DNA of 64,000 nucleotides from positions 1,922,001 through 1,986,000 of the forward strand of contig NZ_SWBM01000001.1 in NCBI RefSeq assembly GCF_005116465.1. Reading direction: 5' to 3'. The position numbers were made by a program, and so were the translations under genes. Below the pieces are notes generated by a model. The model made no database searches. It had not been told where the DNA came from and saw nothing but the letters and a program-made list of their open reading frames with translations. Positions 51,449 through 61,589 of the stretch are shown here, in pieces (the first letter of the stretch is position 1; each line of letters begins with the position of its first letter). The stretch is from Robertmurraya kyonggiensis (lineage in GTDB: Bacteria > Bacillota > Bacilli > Bacillales > Cytobacillaceae).

Positions 51449-53267
51449 TGGCTCCCACCTCCATGTCGTCGAGTAAAGAAGAAAGAGTTTCATAGCAATT
51501 GCTTTTCGCGTGGATAAAATCTTTGATGCCAGCTTGCTCCCATCTGCTTTTTTCTTCTGGGATACCCGCCAAATAAAGCTGAACATTAGGGTATGTTTCC
51601 TTAAGTTGTTCCACTACCGCTAATGCAAACTCCTCATATTGTTCATTCGTACCACAAATGACATAGTGTCGGAGACTTGTTTCCTTGATGAATTCAAAAG
51701 CATCTTCAGCCCTTATGATGTCTCCACTCACTTTTGATTCAATCCCCCCAGGTGAAAGAAATCCCTGTACAAAATCCATCCGCATTTTATGTGACTTTAG
51801 ATCTCCTAAGGTGATTAGCCCAAGCACTGGTGAGTTACCTTTTTTCTTTAATAGACTAGCTTTTTGGCGTAAGCACTCAAAATTTTGCGCTAATCTTCCA
51901 TGAGGAATTGGTTTAATAAATCCGGTTGTCTTCTCACTTTTCTCTTCTTGGATATTTAGTGAGTCTCCATTTAAATCAACGTACTTATTCGTCCCTACGA
52001 TCGTCTGCTTTCTAGTAGCAACAGCATTTATGCGTTTTTCACGAACACTCGCAATCTCCGACTGAATCCATCCCTGTTTTAATCCTTCTAAGATACCGCC
52101 CTTTTCATCGATTTCGATGAATAACTGCCATGCTTTGTCTGTAAGCTCATTCGTCAAATGCTCGATATACCATGAACCACCAGCCGGGTCAATCGTCTTT
52201 GTTAAATGAGCTTCTTCTCTTAGAATCAATTGGGTATTACGTGCGATTCGCCCCGAAAATTCTGTTACTACACCCTCAGGTTCATTGAAAGGACTAACAT
52301 GTAAATATTGCACGCCTCCAAGAACTGCTGCAAAGGCTTCATTTCCTGCTCGAAGCATATTTACATATGGATCAAAAATAGTTTTTGTATAGCTTGAGGT
52401 TGTTGCTGAAATCACCATTCCTTGATTGACTGACCCATACGTTTCTGCCACTTTACTCCAAAGAACTCTAGCCGCCCTTAGCTTCGCCACTTCCATGAAA
52501 AAGTTTGCGCCGATCGAAAACTGAAAAACTAGTTTTGATAATGTTTTGTCTAACCCAAGACCACAAGATGATAACTCCTCGATATGCATCACACCTGTAC
52601 TGATCGCAATCGCAAGTTCCTGAACGGCATTTGCTCCTCCATTGTGATATGGTGTCGTATCTACTAAAATGGTCCGCACATTGGGCAAGGTCTGTGCTGC
52701 GCTAGAAATAGATTCGTATAGTTCTTTGTATGACTCGATCACGTTACCTTCGGCTGCTCCATTTTCAGCTAAAATGGCAATCGGGTCCTGTGCAATAAAA
52801 CCGGTTCCCTCCACAGCAGAGGCGAATCTACTGACCGCATCTAGTAGCTGCCCATGATACCCTTTACCATTGAGACTATAAGGGTATTGCCCGTGAAATT
52901 CTTCTAAATCCTCTAGCTGAGTTAAAATGGCGTCATTTACCTCAAAAGAGATAGCCGTTTGTCCTTTCTCCATTGCCTTTTGGAGCGACACTTTTAATTC
53001 ATCTACATGGATTTTTTGTGCAACTTTCCATTCCTGACTTACATAACCAAGAGCATTTACACCTCTTCTGAAATCGCCTTGAGCAGGAAATGGACTCGCC
53101 ACAGTTTGGTTTTGTCGCGTATAAAGCGGTTTCAATTTAATCCCTTCATATGTATCTTTAGCTAGGGTTTCAATCTTTCTTCCTTTTAGAGACTCTTCAC
53201 TTTTCGCCTTCCAATCCTCTAAGCTAGCACTAGGAAAAGACTGCTCTCGCATTTCCTTCATCCCCAT
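51441..53267 (-). CDS. mutA: Methylmalonyl-CoA mutase, small subunit
   Basis: A 608-residue non-catalytic partner of MutB. It shares the barrel pattern ([62 protein letters not shown]). Its C-terminal domain lacks the DxHxxG cobalamin motif (it reads [14 protein letters not shown]), as expected for the small subunit. ATG at 53267 (MGMKEMREQ) follows AGGAG by 8 nt. First gene of mutA-mutB-meaB, which lies directly behind the bkd operon but is separated from it by a terminator. Confidence 0.92.
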   Translation of the reverse strand: MGMKEMREQSFPSASLEDWKAKSEESLKGRKIETLAKDTYEGIKLKPLYTRQNQTVASPFPAQGDFRRGVNALGYVSQEWKVAQKIHVDELKVSLQKAMEKGQTAISFEVNDAILTQLEDLEEFHGQYPYSLNGKGYHGQLLDAVSRFASAVEGTGFIAQDPIAILAENGAAEGNVIESYKELYESISSAAQTLPNVRTILVDTTPYHNGGANAVQELAIAISTGVMHIEELSSCGLGLDKTLSKLVFQFSIGANFFMEVAKLRAARVLWSKVAETYGSVNQGMVISATTSSYTKTIFDPYVNMLRAGNEAFAAVLGGVQYLHVSPFNEPEGVVTEFSGRIARNTQLILREEAHLTKTIDPAGGSWYIEHLTNELTDKAWQLFIEIDEKGGILEGLKQGWIQSEIASVREKRINAVATRKQTIVGTNKYVDLNGDSLNIQEEKSEKTTGFIKPIPHGRLAQNFECLRQKASLLKKKGNSPVLGLITLGDLKSHKMRMDFVQGFLSPGGIESKVSGDIIRAEDAFEFIKETSLRHYVICGTNEQYEEFALAVVEQLKETYPNVQLYLAGIPEEKSRWEQAGIKDFIHAKSNCYETLSSLLDDMEVGANE

Positions 53268-53374
53268 ACAAGTCTCTCCTCCCACAACATTTTAATATTG
53301 ATAAAATTCAAACTATTCTTAGATAATTCTATTGTAGTACACGGCTACCAATCACGCAATGAACAGAAGGATCG

Positions 53375-53403
53375 AAAAAAGCCGCTGTTGCTACAGCGAC
53401 TTT
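53375..53403 (-). terminator. Terminator of the bkd operon
   Basis: AAGCCGCTGT (53379-53388) pairs with ACAGCGACTT (one mismatch/wobble) around TTGCT, followed by TTTTTTC on the minus strand. Confidence 0.88.
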
Positions 53404-53407
53404 CATC

Positions 53408-54676
53408 TTAATAAATAGAAGTACTTTCTTTACTAGTGTTTTCTAGAATCTCTTTTACTCTTTGAAGGAATCGTCCACACACAAGTCCGTCTAGAACACG
53501 ATGGTCAAGAGATAAACATAGGTTCACCATATCTCGAACTGCAATCATGCCATTGATCACGACAGGTCGTTTTACAATGGACTCTACTTGTAAAATTGCT
53601 GCCTGCGGATAGTTGATGATTCCCATCGATTGAACGGAACCAAAAGAGCCTGTGTTGTTAACCGTGAATGTTCCACCTTGCATATCTTCACCAGTTAATT
53701 TACCACTGCGAACCTTTGCAGCGTACTCCGTAATTTCTCGGGCAATTCCTTTAATTGTCTTTTCATCAGCAGCTTTAATAACTGGAACAAACAATGCATC
53801 CTCTGTTGCTACCGCGATGGAAATATTAATATCTTTCTTCTGAACAATTTTATCCCCTGCCCACATCGAATTCATTTGAGGGAATTCTTTTAACGCTTGC
53901 GCTACAGCTTTTACAAAGAAGGCGAAGAATGTTAAATTGAAGCCTTCCTTAGCCTTAAATTCATTTTTAAGCGCGTTACGGTAGTCTACAAGGTTTGTAA
54001 CATCAACCTCGATCATTGTCCATGCATGAGGAATTTCATGCTTGCTGCGAAGCATATTCGTCGCAATTGCTTTACGTACACCAGTTACTGGAATTTCAAC
54101 ATCTCCTGTTGCAACAGGAATGCTTGGTGCTGGAGCTGGCTTTGCAGAATCCACAGGTGCAGAAGGAACTGCCGTTTCAACCTTGCTAGGCTGAGCTGGG
54201 ACTTCAGTAGCCTTTGGAATTTGACCTGACTCCACCACTTTCAATATATCTTTTCTCGTAATTCGACCACCAGCACCAGTTCCTTCCACGAGATTTAAGT
54301 CAATCCCATGCTCCTGTGAAAGTTTCAGGACAGCTGGTGAATAGCGAGCCTTATTGCTCACATCTTGCTCAGGTGTAATCGCAGTTGTTTCTTCAGGTAT
54401 AGCAGCAGCTTGTTCTACCGTTTCCGTTGCGCCACCTTCAGCCTCAATTGTACAAATGATTTCACCAACAGCCAAAGTGTCTCCCTCTCCAGCGATTAAT
54501 TCCTTAATTACTCCAGAAAAAGAAGATGGTACTTCTGCATTAACCTTATCTGTCATCACTTCTGCCAGTGGATCATACTTATTCACTTTATCTCCGACAG
54601 AAACGAGCCATTTACTAATCGTTCCCTCTGTTACACTTTCCCCTAATTGAGGCATCTTAATTTGTTCAATTGCCAA
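53408..54676 (-). CDS. bkdB: Branched-chain alpha-keto acid dehydrogenase E2
   Basis: A 422-residue dihydrolipoamide acyltransferase core of the BKD complex. The lipoyl domain has Lys44 in VMTDKVNAEVPS. A peripheral subunit-binding domain lies near residue 110 (ARYSPAVLKLSQEHGIDL). A proline/alanine-rich linker follows (about residues 155-195), then the catalytic domain ending in LCLSLDHRVLDGLVCG (His). Last gene of the bkd operon, 35 bp after bkdAB, with a terminator behind it. Confidence 0.95.
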   Translation of the reverse strand: MAIEQIKMPQLGESVTEGTISKWLVSVGDKVNKYDPLAEVMTDKVNAEVPSSFSGVIKELIAGEGDTLAVGEIICTIEAEGGATETVEQAAAIPEETTAITPEQDVSNKARYSPAVLKLSQEHGIDLNLVEGTGAGGRITRKDILKVVESGQIPKATEVPAQPSKVETAVPSAPVDSAKPAPAPSIPVATGDVEIPVTGVRKAIATNMLRSKHEIPHAWTMIEVDVTNLVDYRNALKNEFKAKEGFNLTFFAFFVKAVAQALKEFPQMNSMWAGDKIVQKKDINISIAVATEDALFVPVIKAADEKTIKGIAREITEYAAKVRSGKLTGEDMQGGTFTVNNTGSFGSVQSMGIINYPQAAILQVESIVKRPVVINGMIAVRDMVNLCLSLDHRVLDGLVCGRFLQRVKEILENTSKESTSIY

Positions 54677-54711
54677 TTCGAATAACCTCCTTCATCCTCG
54701 AACATTGCTAT

Positions 54712-55695
54712 TTAAAATTCAGCCAACTCTCTCATGGCCTTTTCAACTTTATCAGGATTCACCATAAAGAATTTTTCCATTGTTGGTGCATAAGGCATTG
54801 CCGGTACATCCGGGCCTGCTAATCGCTTAATCGGAGCATCTAAATCGAATAGGCAATTTTCTGCTATAATCGCTGATACTTCGCTGATAATGCTACCTTC
54901 TTTGTTATCCTCCGTAACAAGTAATACTTTACCTGTCTTACGGGCCGCTTCGATAATCGCTTCCTTATCAAGCGGATAGATTGTTCTTAAATCTAAAATA
55001 TGGGCAGAGATTCCATCACTTGCAAGTCGCTCGGCTGCTTGTAGAGCAAAATGCACACATAGGCCATATGTGATAACGGTGATATCATCACCCTCACGCT
55101 TGACATCTGCTTTTCCGATTGGAAGAACATAATCATCAACCGGCACTTCACCCTTGATTAGGCGATAAGCTCTTTTATGCTCGAAAAATAGAACTGGATC
55201 CTCATCACGAATTGCTGCCTTTAATAATCCTTTTACATCATAAGGAGTAGAAGGCATAACAATTTTAAGACCTGGTTGATTCGCAAATACAGATTCAACT
55301 GATTGTGAATGATACAACGCCCCGTGAACACCACCACCATAAGGAGCACGGATGACAATTGGACAATTCCAATCGTTGTTAGAACGGTAGCGAATTTTAG
55401 CAGCCTCAGAAATAATTTGGTTCACAGCAGGCATAATAAAATCAGCAAATTGCATTTCTGCAATTGGACGCATGCCGTACATTGCCGCCCCAATACCGAC
55501 ACCTGCGATTGCAGATTCAGCTAATGGCGTATCCATTACACGATCTTCACCAAATTGTTCATATAACCCTTGTGTCGCTTTAAAAACGCCACCTTTTTTT
55601 CCTACATCTTCCCCTAGAACGAACACCTTCGGATCTCTTTCCATTTCCTCCCGAATTGCCATTGTTACTGCATCTATATAAGAAATGACTGCCAT
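54712..55695 (-). CDS. bkdAB: Branched-chain alpha-keto acid dehydrogenase E1 beta
   Basis: A 327-residue beta subunit of the TPP-dependent E1. Typical segments are VFVLGEDVGKKGGVFKATQG, DTPLAESAIAGVGIGAAM, PIAEMQFADFIMPAVNQI and RAPYGGGVHGALYHSQS. ATG at 55695 (MAVISYIDA) with AAGGGGG upstream gives the normal length; the earlier in-frame start overlaps bkdAA. It is 13 bp downstream of bkdAA. Confidence 0.95.
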   Translation of the reverse strand: MAVISYIDAVTMAIREEMERDPKVFVLGEDVGKKGGVFKATQGLYEQFGEDRVMDTPLAESAIAGVGIGAAMYGMRPIAEMQFADFIMPAVNQIISEAAKIRYRSNNDWNCPIVIRAPYGGGVHGALYHSQSVESVFANQPGLKIVMPSTPYDVKGLLKAAIRDEDPVLFFEHKRAYRLIKGEVPVDDYVLPIGKADVKREGDDITVITYGLCVHFALQAAERLASDGISAHILDLRTIYPLDKEAIIEAARKTGKVLLVTEDNKEGSIISEVSAIIAENCLFDLDAPIKRLAGPDVPAMPYAPTMEKFFMVNPDKVEKAMRELAEF

Positions 55696-55708
55696 TTCAC
55701 ATTCCCCC

Positions 55709-56701
55709 TTACTCTGAGTACACATGCTTCATTGCATATTCTGCTTCTGCATATGGAGCATTTTCCGCGTAATCTGTTGCCTCGTTCACAATTTTCATGA
55801 CAGCATCATTGATTTCTTTTTCCTTTGCATCATCCATGACACCTGTCTCTTTTAAATACGCACCGAAAGTGATAATCGGATCCTTCGTTTTCGCTTCAGC
55901 TACTTCATCTGGAGCACGATAGCTACGATCATCATCATCAGAGGAATGTGGTGTTAATCGATAAGAAACTGTCTCAACTAAAGTTGGACCTTCTCCACGA
56001 CGACCACGATCAGCTGCCTCTTTCACTGCTTGATATACCTCTAGTGGATCGTTTCCATCTACTGTAATACCTGGCATACCATAACCAATCGCCCGATCGG
56101 ATACTTTCTCACAAGCTAATTGTTTTTCAATTGGAACAGAGATTGCGTATTTGTTATTCTCACACATAAAAATAACCGGAAGCTTATGAACACCAGCAAA
56201 GTTTGCACCTTCGTGGAAATCTCCTTGGTTCGATGAACCTTCTCCAAAGGTCACAAATGTCACAAGGTCCTTGCCTTCCATTTTTCCTGCTAAAGCAACA
56301 CCAACAGCATGAGGAACCTGCGTTGTTACTGGAGAAGAACCTGTGACAATACGGTTTTTCTTTTGTCCGAAATGTCCTGGCATTTGGCGGCCACCTGAAT
56401 TCGGATCCTCAGCCTTTGCAAAACCTGAAAGCATTAAATCCTTTGCAGTCATCCCAAATGTTAAAACAACACCCATATCGCGGTAATATGGTAAAACATA
56501 GTCTTTTTCCTTATCCAATGCGAAAGCAGCACCTACTTGAGCTGCCTCTTGACCTTGACAGGAGATAACGAATGGAATCTTCCCCGCACGGTTCAGAAGC
56601 CACATCCGTTCATCGATGCGTCTTGCCAGAAGCATCGTTTCATACATACTTAACACTTGCTCATCACTTAAACCGAGAGCACTATGACGATTTTCAACCA
56701 A
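55709..56701 (-). CDS. bkdAA: Branched-chain alpha-keto acid dehydrogenase E1 alpha
   Basis: A 330-residue alpha subunit that carries out the oxidative decarboxylation of the keto acids of Val, Ile and Leu. The TPP motif is FGEGSSNQGDFHEGANFA, and the phosphorylation-loop region RLTPHSSDDDDRSYR is present. Other family segments are FVISCQGQEAAQVG and GRQMPGHFG. The start is TTG at 56701 with GGAGGG about 8 nt upstream. Lies between lpdV and bkdAB. Confidence 0.95.
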   Translation of the reverse strand: MVENRHSALGLSDEQVLSMYETMLLARRIDERMWLLNRAGKIPFVISCQGQEAAQVGAAFALDKEKDYVLPYYRDMGVVLTFGMTAKDLMLSGFAKAEDPNSGGRQMPGHFGQKKNRIVTGSSPVTTQVPHAVGVALAGKMEGKDLVTFVTFGEGSSNQGDFHEGANFAGVHKLPVIFMCENNKYAISVPIEKQLACEKVSDRAIGYGMPGITVDGNDPLEVYQAVKEAADRGRRGEGPTLVETVSYRLTPHSSDDDDRSYRAPDEVAEAKTKDPIITFGAYLKETGVMDDAKEKEINDAVMKIVNEATDYAENAPYAEAEYAMKHVYSE

Positions 56702-56734
56702 TTTAATTCCCTCCCGAGAAAATTGTAATATTAA

Positions 56735-58156
56735 TTATCCATGGATTGCTTTACCATCTACAGCTAAAGCAGCTTCACCAATTGCTTCAGAAAGAGTCGG
56801 ATGTGGATGAATCGTGTGTGCAACCTCCCACGGTGTTGCATCCAACACTTGCGCCAACCCAGCTTCAGAAATCATATCAGTCACATGTGGACCAATCATA
56901 TGAACACCTAAAATATCATTCGTATCTTGATCTGCGATCATTTTTACAAAACCATCTGATTCGCCAAAAACAAGAGCTTTTCCGATGGCGCGGAATGAGA
57001 ATTTTCCAACCTTCACATTAAAGCCTTTTTCTTTCGCTTCATCCTCGTTATAGCCTACACTCGCTACTTCTGGTGAACTGTAAATACATTTAGAAATCAA
57101 GCGATAATCAATCGGTTCTGGCTTTTCTCCAGCAATATGTTCAACTGCGACAATTCCTTCATGAGAAGCGACATGAGCTAGCTGTAATCCACCGATACAA
57201 TCACCAATCGCATAAATATGAGATTCTTTTGTTTGATAAAATTCATTTGTTACGATGACACCTTTATCGATTTGAATCTCAGTGTTTTCAATTCCAATTC
57301 CTTCAACATTGGCCATACGACCAACAGATACAAGCATTTTTTCTGCTTGAAAAGCTTTAACTTCACCTTTCACCTCAGCAGAAATTGTGACACCATCGCC
57401 TTTTTGAAGTGTTTCAGGTAACACCTTTGCACTTGTAACAACGTTAATTCTACGTTTCTTGAATAAACGCTGCATTTCTTTAGAAATTTCCTTATCCTCT
57501 GTCGGAATGATACGGTCTGCATACTCGATAACCGATACTTCTACACCGAAATCTGCAAGCATGGATGCCCATTCGATTCCAATAACTCCTCCACCAACGA
57601 TAATGATTGATTTTGGAAGAGATTCCATTTGCAATGCTTCATCAGAAGTCATAACAACATCACCGTCAATTTCTAAACCTGGAAGAGATCGTGGTCTAGA
57701 GCCTGTTGCAACAATAACATTCTTCGGAATAAGCATCGCATTATCTTCGCCGTTCTTTTGTTCGACGGAAATGGTGCCAGGCATTGGAGAAAAAATTGAT
57801 GGACCTAAAATTCTTCCAATCCCTTCATAAACATCAATTTTCCCCTGCTTCATCAAATGTTGAACACCTTTGTGTAGCTGTTCAATAATGCTATTTTTTC
57901 TTTCCTGAACCTTGCCAAAATTCAACGTAACATCTCCAGTTACGACACCGAACTCTTCACTTCGCTTGGCAGTTGCAAAAACTTCAGCACTTCTAAGTAA
58001 TGCCTTACTTGGAATACATCCTTTATGTAAACATGTTCCACCAAGCTTTGATTTTTCAACAATGGCTGTTTTTAACCCCAGTTGGGAAGCACGGATGGCT
58101 GCTACATATCCGCCAGTACCTCCACCTAATATCACTAAATCATATTCCTCTGCCAT
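56735..58156 (-). CDS. lpdV: Dihydrolipoamide dehydrogenase of the BKD complex
   Basis: A 473-residue flavoprotein (E3) reoxidising lipoamide with NAD. FAD motif ILGGGTGGYVAA (9-20), redox cysteines Cys42 and Cys47 in GGTCLHKGCIPSK, NAD motif IIVGGGVIGIEWAS, and the C-terminal active-site HPHPTLSEA are all present. It is the operon-specific E3. It lies between buk and bkdAA with short gaps. Confidence 0.95.
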   Translation of the reverse strand: MAEEYDLVILGGGTGGYVAAIRASQLGLKTAIVEKSKLGGTCLHKGCIPSKALLRSAEVFATAKRSEEFGVVTGDVTLNFGKVQERKNSIIEQLHKGVQHLMKQGKIDVYEGIGRILGPSIFSPMPGTISVEQKNGEDNAMLIPKNVIVATGSRPRSLPGLEIDGDVVMTSDEALQMESLPKSIIIVGGGVIGIEWASMLADFGVEVSVIEYADRIIPTEDKEISKEMQRLFKKRRINVVTSAKVLPETLQKGDGVTISAEVKGEVKAFQAEKMLVSVGRMANVEGIGIENTEIQIDKGVIVTNEFYQTKESHIYAIGDCIGGLQLAHVASHEGIVAVEHIAGEKPEPIDYRLISKCIYSSPEVASVGYNEDEAKEKGFNVKVGKFSFRAIGKALVFGESDGFVKMIADQDTNDILGVHMIGPHVTDMISEAGLAQVLDATPWEVAHTIHPHPTLSEAIGEAALAVDGKAIHG

Positions 58157-58160
58157 TTCA

Positions 58161-59279
58161 TTACCTCCCTTTTAGAACCGTCTCGCTTTTTTTAATCGGA
58201 TTCGGATATTGTTTTTCTTGTTCTTCCCCTCGTAACACTCGAAGAGCTCCTTCTGCTAATGCTTGAAGTTCATTCTCTCCAGGTTGAACGATGACATCAG
58301 CAATCCAATTGACTTGATCACTAATCGAACGTACAAACTCTTTACCGTATGCTAAGCCACCTGTTAAAACAATGGCATCCACTTTGCCTGAAAGAACGAC
58401 ACTTGCTGAGCCAATCTCTTTTGCTACTTGATAAGCCATAGCCGTATAAACCAGGCTCGCTTTTTCATCGCCATTTTCAATCATTTTTTCAACTGTAATC
58501 GCATCATTCGTGTTTAAATAGCCAACTAACCCACCTTGGCCAACGAGTTTCTTCATAACTTCGTCATAGTAGTACTCTCCAGAATAACAAAGGGCAACTA
58601 AATCACCAGCTGGAACAGTACCAGCACGCTCAGGACTGAAAGGTCCATCTCCGTGAAGTCCGTTATTCACATCAACAACTCTTCCTTGCCTGTGAACGCC
58701 AACGGTGATCCCACCACCCATATGAGCGACGATTAAGTTAAGTTCTTCATATTTTTTTCCTAATTCTTTTGCGACCCTTCTCGCCACAGCCTTTTGATTT
58801 AAGGCATGAAAAATACTTTTTCTTTCGATTAAAGCAAAGCCTGAAATTCGCGCTAGCGGGTCTAGTTCGTCTACAACTACAGGATCGACAATATACGCTG
58901 GAATATTCAATCCAGAGGCAATTTCATTGGCAATAATGCCACCCAAGTTGGAAGCATGCTCTCCTGCATACCCCGCTCGTAAATCGGTCAACATTTCTTC
59001 ATTGACCCGGTAGGTTCCACCTTCTATCGGGCGAAGTAATCCCCCACGTCCACAAACAGCCTTTAACTTCGATATATTGATCCCCTCGACGTCTAACGAT
59101 TCTAATATCACTTTCTTACGGAATTCATATTGCTCAATGATATTGTTGAATTGACTAATAACACCTTGTTCATGACGAATTGTTTTTTCAAAAATAGGTA
59201 CTTCATTATCGAAAACGCCAATTTTCGTTGAAGTAGAACCAGGATTTATGACGAGAATTCGATTGGTTAAATCCGACAC
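58161..59279 (-). CDS. buk: Butyrate kinase
   Basis: A 372-residue ASKHA-fold kinase. It makes ATP and branched or straight short-chain acids from acyl phosphates, or works in reverse. Motifs are [17 protein letters not shown] at the N-terminus, [31 protein letters not shown] and [17 protein letters not shown] at 59279 is the likely start (GGAGG 8 nt upstream). An in-frame TTG at 59294 lies inside the ribosome site. Works with Ptb on the acyl-CoA products of the BKD complex. Confidence 0.93.
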   Translation of the reverse strand: MSDLTNRILVINPGSTSTKIGVFDNEVPIFEKTIRHEQGVISQFNNIIEQYEFRKKVILESLDVEGINISKLKAVCGRGGLLRPIEGGTYRVNEEMLTDLRAGYAGEHASNLGGIIANEIASGLNIPAYIVDPVVVDELDPLARISGFALIERKSIFHALNQKAVARRVAKELGKKYEELNLIVAHMGGGITVGVHRQGRVVDVNNGLHGDGPFSPERAGTVPAGDLVALCYSGEYYYDEVMKKLVGQGGLVGYLNTNDAITVEKMIENGDEKASLVYTAMAYQVAKEIGSASVVLSGKVDAIVLTGGLAYGKEFVRSISDQVNWIADVIVQPGENELQALAEGALRVLRGEEQEKQYPNPIKKSETVLKGR

Positions 59280-59326
59280 AACGTAAACCTCCAATTAGAT
59301 ACAATACATCTATACACCGTGTGCAT

Positions 59327-59368
59327 GGAAAAAAAGCTGAATACCAAAATCTCGATTCAGCCTTTTTC
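59327..59368 (-). terminator. Internal terminator between bcd and buk
   Basis: AAAAAGCTGAAT (59331-59342) pairs with ATTCAGCCTTTT (59355-59366), T-run on the minus strand. In the middle of the bkd operon it probably reduces, rather than stops, read-through into buk. Confidence 0.8.
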
Positions 59369-59377
59369 CTTGTCTTG

Positions 59378-60472
59378 TTATCTTCTGCTTAAAATATGGT
59401 GACCATTTTGAAGGAATTGACTACGTGAGTTACGCATTTTTTCAATTCGTTCTTCTGCCATTCTGTCTGCTGCTTTATAAGTAGGAATACCATCACGCTT
59501 AGAAATATCAATAACCTTTTCGATGTTTTGATAAATGGTTTCTACTCTCTTCATCGCGCGGTCACGATTATATCCATAAAGTTCATCAGCTACGTTAATA
59601 ACTCCACCAGCATTAATGACATAGTCAGGAGCATAAATAATGCCCATTTCATGAATGATGTCACCATGACGAGTATCCTTTAACTGATTATTAGCTGCTC
59701 CAGCAATAACCTTCGCTTTGATTTGCGGAATTGTATCGTCATTGATAGTAGCGCCTAATGCGCAAGGAGCATAGATATCACAATCAACACTGTAAATTTC
59801 ATTCGGCTCAACTGCTTTTGCGCCGAACTCTTCAACAGCTCTTTGGACTGCTTCTTTATTAATATCCGTTACAATTAGTTGTGCGCCTTCTTCATGAAGA
59901 TGACGGCATAAATTGTATGCTACATTCCCAACACCTTGAACTGCAATTACTTTACCTTCAAGAGAATCATTGCCAAATGCTTCCTTCGCAGCTGCCTTCA
60001 TCCCGCGGTAAACACCGTAAGCTGTTACTGGAGAAGGATTTCCTGAAGAACCGAATGCTGGAGAAATTCCAGTTACATAATCTGTTTCCTCATGAATTAA
60101 ATCCATGTCTGCAACCGTTGTGCCTACATCCTCAGCAGTGATATAGCGACCATTTAATCCTTGGATATAACGACCGAAAGCACGGAATAGTTCTTCACTC
60201 TTATCAGTACGAGGATCTCCAATGATAACCGTTTTACCTCCACCTAAGTTCAATCCAGCAGCTGCGTTTTTATACGTCATACCCTTTGCTAGACGAAGAG
60301 CATCTTCGATTGCAGCTTCTTCTGATTCATATGTCCACATTCTTGTCCCACCTAAAGCAGGTCCTAATGTTGTATCATGAATGGCAATAATGGCTTTTAG
60401 TCCAGATTGTTTATCCTGGCAAAATACTAACTGCTCGTAATCGTAAGTTTCCATGTATTTGAAAATTTCCAT
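59378..60472 (-). CDS. bcd: Leucine dehydrogenase
   Basis: A 364-residue NAD-dependent dehydrogenase deaminating Leu, Val and Ile to their keto acids. Catalytic Lys80 is in [15 protein letters not shown]. Also present are [20 protein letters not shown], and the Rossmann motif [14 protein letters not shown]. It is the entry step of the pathway. The gene lies between ptb and the internal terminator. ATG at 60472 follows GAGGAGAG. Confidence 0.95.
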   Translation of the reverse strand: MEIFKYMETYDYEQLVFCQDKQSGLKAIIAIHDTTLGPALGGTRMWTYESEEAAIEDALRLAKGMTYKNAAAGLNLGGGKTVIIGDPRTDKSEELFRAFGRYIQGLNGRYITAEDVGTTVADMDLIHEETDYVTGISPAFGSSGNPSPVTAYGVYRGMKAAAKEAFGNDSLEGKVIAVQGVGNVAYNLCRHLHEEGAQLIVTDINKEAVQRAVEEFGAKAVEPNEIYSVDCDIYAPCALGATINDDTIPQIKAKVIAGAANNQLKDTRHGDIIHEMGIIYAPDYVINAGGVINVADELYGYNRDRAMKRVETIYQNIEKVIDISKRDGIPTYKAADRMAEERIEKMRNSRSQFLQNGHHILSRR

Positions 60473-60519
60473 GTTGTATCTCTCCTCAAACTTAGTAATA
60501 TTTTTTAGGTTTATAGTAC

Positions 60520-61434
60520 TTATCTTATTTCATGGTTTGCTGAACAAATAGCTACAGCTAGTGAATAAAGCTTGCTCTCAGCAGAATCTGATCGGGATGT
60601 TAATACAATTGGCGCTGTTGCACCTGCTATAACTGCCCCAACTTTTGCTTTGGCAAAGTAGGTTAAGGATTTATAAAGGGCATTGCCCACTTCAATTGTT
60701 GGGACAAATAAAATATCTGCCCGCCCAGCTACTTCACTATCGATTCCTTTATGCTCTGCGGCAGAAATCGAAATCGCATTGTCCAATGCAAGAGGTCCAT
60801 CGATTAAACAATCTTTAATTTGACCTCTTCTATTCATCTGCGTAAGTAATGCAGCATCTGTTGTTGCTGGCATATTTGCATTAACAACCTCTACAGCGGC
60901 AATCGGGGCAACTAGTGGCCGTTCGATACCTATTCTGCGAGCGATTTGTACAGAATTATGAATAATCTGGACCTTCTGCCCTAGGTCCGGAGCGATATTC
61001 ATCGCGGCATCAGTTACAAAAATAAAGCGGTCAAAGTCCGGAACTTCGAAAACGGCTACATGAGAAAGAACGTTTCCTGTTCTTAAACCAAAATCTTTAT
61101 TCAATACTGCCTTTAACAACGTGGCAGTCGGAACATTCCCCTTCATTAATACATTAGCTTCATTTAAAGAAACAGCTTTCACTGCCCTTTCAGTAGCTAA
61201 TTGATTCGTGGGCGTGTGAACGATCTTTATCCTCTCATTACCTACGATATTCGGAAATTTTACCTCAATCATTTCCTCAATCTTTTCTTTGTTCCCAAAC
61301 AATAAGAAGCGAGCAAGCTCTCGGCTTATTGCTGCCTGCACAGCTTCAAGAACATCTTCATCCTCGGCAGCTGCAATTGCGACTGTTACTTCATCAAATT
61401 GGGCTGCTTTATCAATTAACGATTCCAACTTCAT
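60520..61434 (-). CDS. ptb: Phosphate butyryltransferase
   Basis: A 304-residue phosphotransacylase converting butyryl- or branched acyl-CoA to acyl phosphate. Recognised by [36 protein letters not shown] and the C-terminal [10 protein letters not shown]-like segment. First gene of the bkd operon, 80 nt behind a perfect sigma-54 promoter. Together with Buk it allows ATP generation from the acyl-CoA products. Confidence 0.94.
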   Translation of the reverse strand: MKLESLIDKAAQFDEVTVAIAAAEDEDVLEAVQAAISRELARFLLFGNKEKIEEMIEVKFPNIVGNERIKIVHTPTNQLATERAVKAVSLNEANVLMKGNVPTATLLKAVLNKDFGLRTGNVLSHVAVFEVPDFDRFIFVTDAAMNIAPDLGQKVQIIHNSVQIARRIGIERPLVAPIAAVEVVNANMPATTDAALLTQMNRRGQIKDCLIDGPLALDNAISISAAEHKGIDSEVAGRADILFVPTIEVGNALYKSLTYFAKAKVGAVIAGATAPIVLTSRSDSAESKLYSLAVAICSANHEIR

Positions 61435-61513
61435 TTTGTATCCAACCCCCTTCGGCTATGTCTCATATTCTCTCTTTACGGTCGAATACACTTTTTGCAT
61501 CCCAAATATTTTT

Positions 61514-61531
61514 TTGCAAGTTTCGTGCCAA
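61514..61531 (-). promoter_or_regulatory. Sigma-54 (SigL) promoter of the bkd operon
   Basis: Minus strand TTGGCACGAAACTTGCAA contains the exact -24/-12 pattern TGGCAC-N5-TTGCA. The activator gene bkdR lies directly upstream. Confidence 0.95.
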
Positions 61532-61589
61532 CTCAAATTTTGAAGAAAGCGTTTTAATAACGAATTTATCCATGAATTTTATTGCATGG

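Noticed and set aside
51449-51586. 46-residue N-terminal extension of mutB
   Set aside because: This stretch is mutA coding sequence in another frame; the ATG at 51448 has the proper ribosome site.
54026-54229. 67-codon frame inside bkdB
   Set aside because: Antisense to the well-supported E2 gene, with unusual cysteine/tryptophan-rich composition typical of shadow frames.
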